From NCBI GenBank assembly GCA_020635815.1, contig JACJZB010000001.1, positions 62,001 to 126,000 of the forward strand: 64,000 nucleotides of DNA. The letters run 5' to 3'. The notes under the pieces were generated by a model that saw only the letters and a list, made by a program, of their open reading frames with translations, searched no databases and was not told the origin of the DNA. A program made the position numbers and the translations under genes. The DNA comes from Flavobacteriales bacterium (GTDB lineage: Bacteria > Bacteroidota > Bacteroidia > Flavobacteriales_E > Vicingaceae). Of the stretch, positions 1 to 9,300 are shown in pieces; the stretch's first letter is position 1; each line of letters begins with the position of its first letter.

Positions 1-726
1 TTTAAAGCTGTGCCTTCAAAGACATCAATTGTAAACCATATAGCTAAACTTACAGTAGATAGTTTTAGTACTGATAATTTATTGGCAATTGCTCATGTAA
101 ATTCAAAAGAAAAATCTTTAGTAGATGCTTATATAAACACATATAATCAGTTTATGATGAATAAAAAGGATACATTAATTTACTCATCTGTAAAGAAAAT
201 AGAATTGATAAACCCTCAAGACATTATCCCTAAATTAAATAAGAACAGAAACAATGTAATATTTGTACCTTCAACCAATAGTACTTTTGTAACAAACTTG
301 TTTAGTGCTTTATCAAATGTATTAACTACTAAAGATTATAAAAACTGTACAATTACTTTAATAGGGTTAGAAGAGTGGCAACAATTTGATAACATTGATT
401 TGGAATATTTCCAAACATTAAATGTGTTTATGGCTGTAAACCAATTTGTAGTGTATGAAAAAGAAAGTACAAAACAAATGATTCAAAGCTATTATGATTT
501 AACATCAACTTATCCATCTTTTTCATCCTTTTTAGGTTTTGATGTTGCTCATTATTTTGGAAACAAACTAAAACAATCGGGATCAGTTTTCCTTACAGAA
601 GAGGAAAAAATTAAGCTCACTTCGCTTCAGTTTAATTTTATAAAAACAGGAATAGAAAGTGGTTATGAAAATACAAATACTAATGTATTAGGCTTTGAGG
701 ATTACACCTTAAAAAAAGTAAATTAA
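1..726 (+). CDS. LysM/ABC substrate-binding-like protein, 3' part
   Basis: The frame is open from base 1 to the TAA at 724-726, so the gene starts upstream of the window; the GTG at 10 is probably internal. The visible 241 residues look like the C-terminal half of a Bacteroidota periplasmic-binding-fold protein often annotated as LysM peptidoglycan-binding/amino-acid ABC transporter substrate-binding. Supporting it are a Rossmann-like strand (NVIFVPSTNSTF), the segment TLIGLEEWQQF and the late motif FLGFDVAHYFGNKL, typical of the receptor lobe. The LysM repeats would lie upstream and cannot be seen. Such proteins are thought to bind cell wall in the periplasm. The family call is moderate. Confidence 0.55.
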   Translation, partial: FKAVPSKTSIVNHIAKLTVDSFSTDNLLAIAHVNSKEKSLVDAYINTYNQFMMNKKDTLIYSSVKKIELINPQDIIPKLNKNRNNVIFVPSTNSTFVTNLFSALSNVLTTKDYKNCTITLIGLEEWQQFDNIDLEYFQTLNVFMAVNQFVVYEKESTKQMIQSYYDLTSTYPSFSSFLGFDVAHYFGNKLKQSGSVFLTEEEKIKLTSLQFNFIKTGIESGYENTNTNVLGFEDYTLKKVN

Positions 727-841
727 TTACGCTTTATTCTACCGTTAATCTAAAGATATTACCTTTCCTATAATTAGGGTTTTATTTAAGAATAAGATTT
801 GTTAAATTGCAACAACATTTAACTAAACTATCTTATTACCT

Positions 842-3220
842 ATGTCAATCACTAAGAAATTATTTTTTCTTGCAATTGTTCTGTTGCAGGTAAATATTGC
901 ATTCTCTCAATTAAATATGTCACTTTTAAGCGAACATCCTTTCCCCGCTAACCGTGGTGATTTATCTGATATTTGGGGATATGTTGATGAAAACGGTAAT
1001 GAATATGCTTTAGTTGGTTTGGAAGACGGTGTTGCAATTGTAGATGTTACAAATCCAACTTTACCAAATGAAGTTTTTTGGACAACAGGAGCGAACACTA
1101 TTTGGAGAGATTTAAAAACATGGAATGATAAAGCATACATTACTAATGAAGGTGGAAATGGATTAATGATAATTGATTTAGCCCCATTGCCAGGAAGTAC
1201 TGCATTAACGGTTACAAATTATACGGGAGTGAATTATCCTTTTCAAACAGCACATAACTTGTATATTGATGAAAACGGATATTGTTATATTATGGGATCA
1301 GATAATGGAGTAGGAGGAGCTATTATTTTAAATCTAAATGTACCAACTACCGACCCCAACTTTGAAGTAGGTAGATATAATGATTATTATTTACATGATG
1401 GGATGGCTAGAGGAGATACTTTGTGGGCAGGGGCAATAAATGATGGGTTTTTAGTTGCTATTAATGTGTCAAATAAGGCAAATCCGATTACAATGGCAAC
1501 CAAAACAACCCCTAGTAATTTTACTCACAATTGTTGGATATCAGATGATGGACACACATTATATACTACAGATGAAAAAGGGAATGGATATATAGGCTCT
1601 TATGATGTAAGCGATTTGGGTAATATTACAGAGTTAGACCGAGTTCAATCCAATCCAGGTATGAATGTGATACCTCACAATGTACATGTTAAAGGTAATT
1701 TCCTTGTAACATCTTATTATAGAGATGGTGTTGTGATTCATGATGCAAGTGACCCAACTAATTTAATAGAAGTAGGTAATTATGATACTTCTCCAGCTTT
1801 TAGTGGATATGATTTTAACGGATGTTGGGGAGTTTACCCATGGTTGCCATCAGGTAATATTATAGCAAGTGATATTGAAAATGGATTGTTTGTTTTAGGT
1901 GCAAACTACGTTGGAGCATGTTATTTAGATGGAAATGTTAAAAATGCAAGTACCTTAGCTAACTTAGATGGTGTACAAATAGATGTTCAATCAACAACTA
2001 TATCAACAAACTCAAATGTTGTTGGAGATTACAGCACTGGCTTAGCTATTGCGGGTAACTACGATTTGATTTTTTCTAAAGCAGGGTTTAAAAATGATAC
2101 CGTTTTTAATGTAGCATTAATAAACGGACAAACAACAACTGTAAATACTGAATTAGAACCTTTGGTAGTTTTTAATTTCTCTGGACAGGTAATTGAAGCA
2201 GGTACTATGAACCCTATTGCAAACGCACAAGTTAGGATAGAAAATACTCAATCTGGAGCTACTATTGTTACTACAAATGCTTCTGGCAATTTTAATTTAA
2301 ATGGATTTACAGAAGCGAATTATGATATAACAGCCGGAAAATGGGGGTATGTAACTTCTTGTCAACTTAATGAAACAATAGATCAATCAACATCATCTTA
2401 TACTATTGTATTGGATAAAGGTTATTACGATGATTTCTCATTGGATTTTAATTGGATTGTTACAGGAAGTGCTTTAACTGGTGATTGGGAAATAGGAACT
2501 CCTATAGGAACAAACTATAACGGAAATGATTGTAACCCAGGAATTGATGTAACTACAGATTGCAATAATGAAGCTTACGTAACAGGAAATGCTGGTGGAG
2601 GAGCTGGTGATGATGATATTGATAATGGTAATGTTGTATTAACTTCTCCCGTTTTTGACGCTACTTTGTATTTCGAACCTTATGTACAATTTGACAGATG
2701 GTTTTATGCAGGTGGTGGAAATAGCACTTCAACGGATGAATTATCCATAAAATTAGATAATGGCTCTACTTCAATAGAAATTGATAATGCAAACATAAGT
2801 AGTAGTGGAAATTCATCTTGGGTAAATAAATCAATTAAGATTTCAGATTTTATTACACCAACAAGTAATATGACATTAATTGTTGAAACTGGAGATTTAG
2901 GTCAAGGTAATCTTGTTGAAGCAGGATTAGATAAATTTTTAGTATTTGATGGTGCTGTTGGTATTAGTGAGTCGAATGATAATAATAATGTTACTATTTC
3001 TCCTAATCCATTTAATGAAACAATTAATATACAACTTAAAGAAGTATTGAATAATATAGAAATTAAAGTGTTTGATGTTACTGGAAAAATGGTAGATAAT
3101 TATTCGTTGAATAACGAGCAATCGATAACATTAAATAATAATTATGATAAAGGTATATATATGATAAATGTATATGCTGAAGATGGGTTAATAAAAACTC
3201 AAAAACTGGTTAAATTTTAG
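842..3220 (+). CDS. Choice-of-anchor B family protein with T9SS type A sorting domain
   Basis: A 792-residue secreted protein. Residues 1-22 are a signal peptide ending AFSQ. Residues about 30-350 carry the choice-of-anchor B beta-propeller pattern (SDIWGYVDENGNEYALVG, HNLYIDENG, repeated DVSDL/DASDPTN units). Two carboxypeptidase-regulatory-like repeats follow (about 360-515, seen in GNFNLNGFTEANYDI), then a jelly-roll-like segment, and a T9SS type A domain at about 715-792 (ISPNPFNETINI to IKTQKLVKF). It should be exported by Sec, then T9SS, and attached to the cell surface. Substrate is unknown. It stands alone on this strand and is followed by a strong terminator at 3243-3280. Confidence 0.85.
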   Translation: MSITKKLFFLAIVLLQVNIAFSQLNMSLLSEHPFPANRGDLSDIWGYVDENGNEYALVGLEDGVAIVDVTNPTLPNEVFWTTGANTIWRDLKTWNDKAYITNEGGNGLMIIDLAPLPGSTALTVTNYTGVNYPFQTAHNLYIDENGYCYIMGSDNGVGGAIILNLNVPTTDPNFEVGRYNDYYLHDGMARGDTLWAGAINDGFLVAINVSNKANPITMATKTTPSNFTHNCWISDDGHTLYTTDEKGNGYIGSYDVSDLGNITELDRVQSNPGMNVIPHNVHVKGNFLVTSYYRDGVVIHDASDPTNLIEVGNYDTSPAFSGYDFNGCWGVYPWLPSGNIIASDIENGLFVLGANYVGACYLDGNVKNASTLANLDGVQIDVQSTTISTNSNVVGDYSTGLAIAGNYDLIFSKAGFKNDTVFNVALINGQTTTVNTELEPLVVFNFSGQVIEAGTMNPIANAQVRIENTQSGATIVTTNASGNFNLNGFTEANYDITAGKWGYVTSCQLNETIDQSTSSYTIVLDKGYYDDFSLDFNWIVTGSALTGDWEIGTPIGTNYNGNDCNPGIDVTTDCNNEAYVTGNAGGGAGDDDIDNGNVVLTSPVFDATLYFEPYVQFDRWFYAGGGNSTSTDELSIKLDNGSTSIEIDNANISSSGNSSWVNKSIKISDFITPTSNMTLIVETGDLGQGNLVEAGLDKFLVFDGAVGISESNDNNNVTISPNPFNETINIQLKEVLNNIEIKVFDVTGKMVDNYSLNNEQSITLNNNYDKGIYMINVYAEDGLIKTQKLVKF

Positions 3221-3242
3221 ATTGTTTTAGTTAATAAAAAAG

Positions 3243-3280
3243 AAAAAGTCCCGAGATAAAATTCTTTCGGGACTTTTTTT
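3243..3280 (+). terminator. Rho-independent terminator after the choice-of-anchor B gene
   Basis: The arms AAAAAGTCCCGA (3243-3254) and TCGGGACTTTTT (3267-3278) form a 12-bp stem with a 12-nt loop, followed by a T run to 3280. It starts 22 nt after the stop codon at 3220. Confidence 0.85.
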
Positions 3281-3301
3281 AAATGTTACAATTCCTCTTT
3301 T
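3274..3301. repeat. 28-bp direct repeat, left copy (remnant of a MerR gene 3' end)
   Basis: Bases 3274-3301 are identical to 10367-10394. In the right copy this sequence holds the last codons (KEEL and stop) of the MerR-type regulator at 10379-10699 plus the T run of the adjacent terminator. In the left copy only this fragment of the MerR gene is present, so it looks like a scar. The two copies bracket about 7.1 kb. Confidence 0.8.
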
Positions 3302-3309
3302 GAAATCAT

Positions 3310-3503
3310 TCGCTCGGCTGTGCCGAGTGAATACTATGTTTATTGCTTTTAGCATAAGTTAGCTTTAAAACTATTTTTGTTTTTTAAGTATAACACTACC
3401 AAAGGTAGTGAAAATATAAATCACTCGGCACAGCCGAGCGATTGTTAAGAGCATAACCTAAAATACGTTTTCCAATTTAAAAATTGCCGGATTTATTCCG
3501 GCA
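3310..3503. repeat. Nested palindromic intergenic repeat cluster
   Basis: A perfect 21-bp inverted repeat has arms at 3310-3330 and 3421-3441. Each arm is itself a hairpin (CTCGGC-TGT-GCCGAG). Between them lies CACTACC-AAA-GGTAGTG (3394-3410). Just downstream is TGCCGG-ATTTATT-CCGGCA (3485-3503), of the same style as the palindromes at 38921 and 39411. The gene-free stretch 3302-3676 holds these plus AATGACGG-type words (about 3638-3665) and no convincing ORF. It lies between convergent genes. Confidence 0.75.
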
Positions 3504-3676
3504 TCTTTCAATTAGATTGTTGAGGATTTTAAAAATTATGTTTTTCAAATTTATACCATTTTAATTTCAAATCGGTATTAAAAGATTCATCACTTTGTTT
3601 TGCTGCGAAATTAAAATTTCTGCAAAACTACGTTCTGAATGACGGTGGAAGGCTGAATGACGGTTATAAAAGAATT

Positions 3677-5788
3677 TTACCGCAAAAGCGTAATCGCTCC
3701 CTTCTCCGTTTTTGTTTCGTTTGTTTTTGTGGTGTAGGTAAAAACATAAAAATAAGTACCATCAGGTACTTTAGTGCCAGTTGTAGTTGTTCCATCCCAA
3801 ATTACAAAAGCCCCCAACCCCGAAGAGGAGTTAGCCATCGCACTTGCCAAACCTTGAACATCAAACCTTGAACCCGAAACTAACTGTCCCCAACGGTTAA
3901 AAATCTCCACCTCTAAACTCTCCAACAAATTAGCACTTTGTATTTCAATTACAAAATTATCGTTTTGCCCATCGCTATTTGGAGAAAACACATTAGGGAT
4001 AACAATAACCAAACTGTCAATACTTGGGTTGGGAGCAATTACAATGGTTTTGCATACCGTATCGCCACAAGTGGCAATGTTGTTGTAAGCAAACAGGCAA
4101 ATTTCAAAAGTTCCGCCTTCTTCAAAGGTGTGTTGGGTGTTGAGTGATGAGTATTGGGTAATGGTGTCATTTACTATTATACTGTTTACTGTTAACTGAT
4201 TACTTATCGTCCACTCAAAATTATTCGCATTTACACTTGCATTTTGGGTATAAACGGTAAGCGGAGCAGTACCCAAAGGGTTGGGTTGTGGAAAAACATT
4301 AGGAATAGTATAAAGATTAAAATTGGCATTAATGTCGTTTATTTCCGCACTTGTTGCGGAATCTTTCCAAACACATCCATAGGCATCAGTAATTTGTATT
4401 TCGTAGTTTCCAGCAAGTAAGTTGTTAAAAGTTGCTAGTTGCTGGTTACTAGTTGCTAGTGTTTGTAAATTAGTGAGACTATAAGTAAATGGCGAACCGC
4501 CATTGTTAATAGTACCCACCGCTATACTACCATTTTGGCTACCACAACGTTGTGGGCTTACAATAATGGTATCGGGTTTGGGTAGTGGGTTTACCCAAAT
4601 TTTTACATGCTCGGTTTTTACACAACCGCTATCGTTTTTTATGGTAACAATATAAGTAGTGGTTTGGGTTGGTGTTGCTATGGGGTTGGCAATGCTAGTA
4701 TCGCTTAAGCCACCAAAAGCCCCAAACCAACTGTACTGCACGCCACCCGTAGCGGTTAGTTGTACGCTTTCTCCTGCACATATGGTATCGGTAGTAGCAC
4801 TTGCGGTAGTGGTAAAGGTATCGCAGGGGGTGGTGTAGGTAAGAAAGAAACCGCAATAATAATTAGCTGCATCATTAATAAGTTGGTTTTGCCATTGTAA
4901 TGTAAAATCAAAAGAAGTATCATTATTAGCGATATAAGAAGAAATATCGGCTAAACCATCTGAACCTCCCATTATACTATCGGGTGTATCATCATCCAAA
5001 CCAAACAACGTATTATTTTGATAATAAAAATGACCCTTTACACCTCCCCAACCCCATAAGCTATTTACTCCATCAGAACCTCCTAATAAGCCTAATAAAT
5101 TGTTATATATATATATATATGAGCCATCTGGTAATGTCGTATCTCCCAGTATATCAGAATAAATTGAAAATCCAACAGGATTATTTGTATCAATGGGAGT
5201 TAAATTATTTGCCTGATAATTTATAGTGCTATTATTTAAATCAAATTCATTCAATAAAATAATACTATTAGTTAAAGGTAAGCTTGGGTTTTCATATTCA
5301 ACCCATAAATAAATTACACCATATTTAATATTAACATCTGCAATTGTCGGGTTAGGTGGTATTGTTATATTAGTTTGAGGAGGTATGGTAATGTTGTAAT
5401 TCGTTATGGTTGGGTTTAAATTACTTGTAACATCTATAGCGTGAATAGCACTATTCCCTGTAGCATTAATAAAATAATTAGATGACACCTGATTGTTATT
5501 ATTAAAATTATAATCAACTCCATTAATAATAATATTTACAGAATCAGCTTCTCCAAATCGTTGAGCAAACAACCAAGCTTTTTTTATAGTACTACCAGAT
5601 TCAACGTAAATGTCAAAGTTACCACTACCTGCACCACCACCAACCGAGAATCCAGCTCCAGTTACTCCGCAGTTACATAGGTCTTGATAAAATAAAATTT
5701 GAGAAAATGAATTAAATGAACCAAATAATAAAAACAATAAAATATAATACTTAATTAGTATTGCTTTTATTTTCTTTTTCTGATTCAT
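3677..5788 (-). CDS. Secreted protein with T9SS type B (gliding-motility-type, CHU_C) sorting domain
   Basis: A 703-residue protein. A signal peptide sits at about residues 8-30 (LLFLLFGSFNSFSQ). Residues 30-320 match secreted DUF-type head domains (GSTIKKAWLFAQRFGEADS, GLDDDTPDS). PKD/Ig-like repeats rich in T/N follow, and the C-terminal 95 residues are a type B sorting domain (NVFSPNSDGQNDNFVIEI, FNRWGQLV, WDGTTTTGTKVPDGTYFYVF). Between FNRWGQLV and WDGT there is an unusual insert of about 18 extra residues rich in S/A/G (DNA 3807-3880) that resembles the word-like repeats elsewhere in the window. The start overlaps the upstream XRE-type regulator by 38 nt, so the two are probably cotranscribed. 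Likely a cell-surface structural or adhesion protein. Confidence 0.8.
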   Translation of the reverse strand: MNQKKKIKAILIKYYILLFLLFGSFNSFSQILFYQDLCNCGVTGAGFSVGGGAGSGNFDIYVESGSTIKKAWLFAQRFGEADSVNIIINGVDYNFNNNNQVSSNYFINATGNSAIHAIDVTSNLNPTITNYNITIPPQTNITIPPNPTIADVNIKYGVIYLWVEYENPSLPLTNSIILLNEFDLNNSTINYQANNLTPIDTNNPVGFSIYSDILGDTTLPDGSYIYIYNNLLGLLGGSDGVNSLWGWGGVKGHFYYQNNTLFGLDDDTPDSIMGGSDGLADISSYIANNDTSFDFTLQWQNQLINDAANYYCGFFLTYTTPCDTFTTTASATTDTICAGESVQLTATGGVQYSWFGAFGGLSDTSIANPIATPTQTTTYIVTIKNDSGCVKTEHVKIWVNPLPKPDTIIVSPQRCGSQNGSIAVGTINNGGSPFTYSLTNLQTLATSNQQLATFNNLLAGNYEIQITDAYGCVWKDSATSAEINDINANFNLYTIPNVFPQPNPLGTAPLTVYTQNASVNANNFEWTISNQLTVNSIIVNDTITQYSSLNTQHTFEEGGTFEICLFAYNNIATCGDTVCKTIVIAPNPSIDSLVIVIPNVFSPNSDGQNDNFVIEIQSANLLESLEVEIFNRWGQLVSGSRFDVQGLASAMANSSSGLGAFVIWDGTTTTGTKVPDGTYFYVFTYTTKTNETKTEKGAITLLR

Positions 5789-6023
5789 TTATATCGGGTA
5801 TAAGGATTTTAAAAAAATCTTCAATCGTACAATGATGTATATTTAATAAATGAGTTAATGTTTTAATGGTAATGTTAGCTTTGCCCTTTTCGATTTTCCA
5901 GTAATGCATTCGTGATAAATTGTATTCATTTGCAAAATGCTCGTAACTGGTAAATCCTTTTTCTTTTCTTAATAGTTCAAATCGTAACCCAATCTCTCTT
6001 AAAATTTCTTTTTCAGATTTCAT
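5751..6023 (-). CDS. XRE-type helix-turn-helix regulator
   Basis: About 90 residues from the ATG at 6021-6023. An in-frame ATG further upstream (6089) would add an unconvincing hydrophobic leader, so I prefer the internal start. The fold is a Cro/CI-type HTH (about residues 8-70): LREIGLRFELLRKEKGF, then YEHFANEYNLSRMHYWKIEK and ITIKTLTHLLNIHHCTIEDF, the classic five-helix order ending in the residues that close the domain. The C-terminus is charged (ESEKENKSN). It precedes and overlaps the T9SS type B gene by 38 nt and is divergent from the gene at 6304, so it may control one or both; that is inference. Confidence 0.75.
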   Translation of the reverse strand: MKSEKEILREIGLRFELLRKEKGFTSYEHFANEYNLSRMHYWKIEKGKANITIKTLTHLLNIHHCTIEDFFKILIPDINESEKENKSNTN

Positions 6024-6303
6024 TCTTCCGTATCTAATGAAATCGAAAAGTCCGAAAAAGAATAATGTAAAGTTACATATTATAAACATACACTATTAAA
6101 AAATACATCTTATATTGTGTATTTAGTTTTTTTATTTTATATTCGTATTCTATAAAGGTAAACTAAAAAATATTTTTATACAGAAGTAGAGATTGATTTT
6201 TAAACCCTTTATGTAATGATTGGAAATAATTTAGCATTAAAAATGACCGAAGATTAAACAAACTCAACAAAAGCAAATAAAACGTTATACATTTATCCAT
6301 ATT

Positions 6304-9300
6304 ATGAAAAAATCAACTCTATACCTTAAGTATTGGTTCATCTTCACATTAACGAATCTACTCATTCTCACATCAACAATAGCTCAAAACAACATTTGGT
6401 CTTTACCGCCTAATTATTATGATGTTTTAAATGGAATATCCACTCCCTTACCCACGCAACCAGGTTCAAATGGTAATGGTTTAAACTACCACCCAAGCAA
6501 TGGCAATACTATATCGGAGTTTAGCCATAATGCCATGCAAGATAAGGATGGTAATTTATTGTTTTTTGTAGTAGATGGCGTAATCTATGATAATGAGGGT
6601 TATTATATAGCACAAATGCACAAAGACTATGTGGGATATATGACTGGATTTACAGAAACAGTGATAGTACCAGTGCCAGGGAATTGCCAGCAGTATTATA
6701 TAATAGGTACAATATCAGTTAATACAGGTAATGGGCATCTTAGTTCACGTATCTATTATGCTAAATTAGATTTCTCATTTGATAATTATTTGACTGGAAG
6801 AAAAGGGATATTAGTAGATCCAATTTTTCCGAGCCCATTAGGTATGCCCGGAAATCAAGCATGGGATGATCAAAACAATTTATTTCCTTTAAGTGATTCA
6901 ATTCCTAATTATAGTAGTGCTGGTAATCCAGAATCAAAAAGTGCGTTAGCTGTATCAAACCTTAGGGCAGATAGTACACGCTTGTTGTTTGCAGTGGGTG
7001 AGATGGATATTTATCGTTTTACAATTTCATCAACAGAAATAACCTATGATAATTATAGTTTTCGAGCTAATAATGCTACGATTCCACCTTTAGCTGAGGG
7101 TCATAATCGTTCAGAAATGGAATTAATAGAAACAACAACTGGTTATCGTATTGCATTTTCGTACCCCTCGCAATATACCCCATACAATGGGATAATATTG
7201 TTTGTAGGTGAGTTAAATAACAATGGAAATTTAATAAGCTATAATATAAAGCTACTACCACAAGATATTCCATATAATTCAGGACTACAAGCAAATATAA
7301 AAGGATTAGAATTTTCACCTAATGGAGAATACTTATACATTACGCACGACCCAATAACGCTAGCTCCATATAATTTCCCATTTAAAATTTATGAGGTAAG
7401 TACGAACAATTTTATAGCTTTAACCAATAGCACTATGCAGAGTGAAATACCAGCCTTTAAAAATTCTCAAATAGAATTAGGTAAAGATGGTAAATTGTAT
7501 TTGGCTAATGAAACCTCTTTAGCAACAATTGGTAATTCAGACAACCCGACTAATGGTTTAGCATGGAACAGTTCGGCACATACAATTAATTATAATCTCA
7601 GTCAATTAGGATATGCAACTAATTCAGAAAGACTAAAACTATATATATTACCCGACCAAATAGAGGGGATGGATTACACGGCACATTTTACAGCAAATAC
7701 TGAATGTTGTGTTTTATTTAACACCTATACCACAGGCACCGATAATGCCAACCATGAGCAATATGGTACACAAACCTGGAATACTACAAATCCTTTTGGT
7801 ACCACAACCATAACAGTAAAAGATGAATTAATAATAAAAGCAGGAGCCAACATAACAGCAAATAATTTACGCTTTGAATTTGCACCAAAAGCCAAATTAA
7901 CCATAGAACAAGGAGCAGCATTTACTGCCAATAATTGTATGCTAACCGTAAATACCGAATGTGGTAATGATGTAATGTGGAATGGAGTAGATGTATTAGG
8001 CGTGGATTCAGGGCCTCAAACAGGAGCAGGTAAATTAGTGTTAAATGGCTCAACAATAGAGCATTCGTATTTAGGAGCACATAATTTTAAAACACGTTTA
8101 GATGCAAATAACGATATAAAAGAAGATTATGGTTATAGAGGCGGATTTATATTGGCAGGCAACAGTACCTTTAGAAACAACCATAGAAGCACTGTATTTT
8201 ATGATTACCAAAATGTAAACGGAGCAGGCAATGCCATTGATGAGAAATCACGATTTACCAATTGCACTTTTGTTACTGATGCACCATTAAATATTCCAAG
8301 TTATACAGCCGGAGTAATTATGGCTCATTTGTACGGTGTTCAAGGCGTTAATTTTTATGGGTGTGATTTTAAAAACATAGCAAATTATAGCATTATTCCT
8401 TATCAAGATAGAGGGATAGGTATTGTAGCAAATAATAGCCTGCTTACTGTAACCTCTATTTGCTTAAGTATAGGTTGTGCTAACGAAGACAAAGGAAATT
8501 TTGTTGATTTATTTAAAGGAATAGAAGCTAATTCAAGCTTGAGTTCAGCACGAACAACACATGTATCGAAAACCAATTTTATAAATAATTGGCGAGGAAT
8601 ACGACTAATTGCAAATAACTTAGCCTCAATAAAAGACAACTATTTTGATGTAGGAGTAAGTTATAATGGAAATGTGTCTTATGGATTAAATTTAGTATCA
8701 TCCAACAAATACAAAGTAGAAAACAATACATTTAATACCACTCATAATGGCTATTTAGGAGTAGGAATAAATGGCTCAGGTGGAGCAAATAATAATGAAA
8801 TTTACCGAAACACGTTTAATAACTTACGAGTAGGTTCACAAGCCCAAAACACCAATGGTAGCTTAGGTGCAAATGGAGGATTAGGCTTAGAATTTAGATG
8901 CAATACTTACACCAATACCAAAGACGTAGATATTTTAGTATCAAGTGGAATAATAAAACCAACCCATGGACAATGTGTAGATTTAAAATCACCATCAAAC
9001 AATCAGTTTTCGTACACAGCAACAGCAGGAGATTTTTGGCAAAACACAGGAGTAGAACATGTAACCTATCAATTTAGCCAACCAAATGGCTATAAATTAG
9101 AACCTAGAGATTTCCCATCAGGTACAGCAACACATTATAATGATACTAATACCTTTCCAACCTATTGTTCGTCGGTATTTAACCCAGCAACAAGCTGTCC
9201 GAGTAGAGGAAAGAAACCAATAGTTGATTTAGGTTCAAGCCTCGCAGCATTTAAACAAACCGTTGGCGAATTAAAAAGCACCATTGATGCAGGAAGTACG

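Noticed and set aside
907..1140. Reverse-strand open frames within the large T9SS and other genes
   Set aside because: They lie inside well-supported genes on the other strand and show no family features or start signals.
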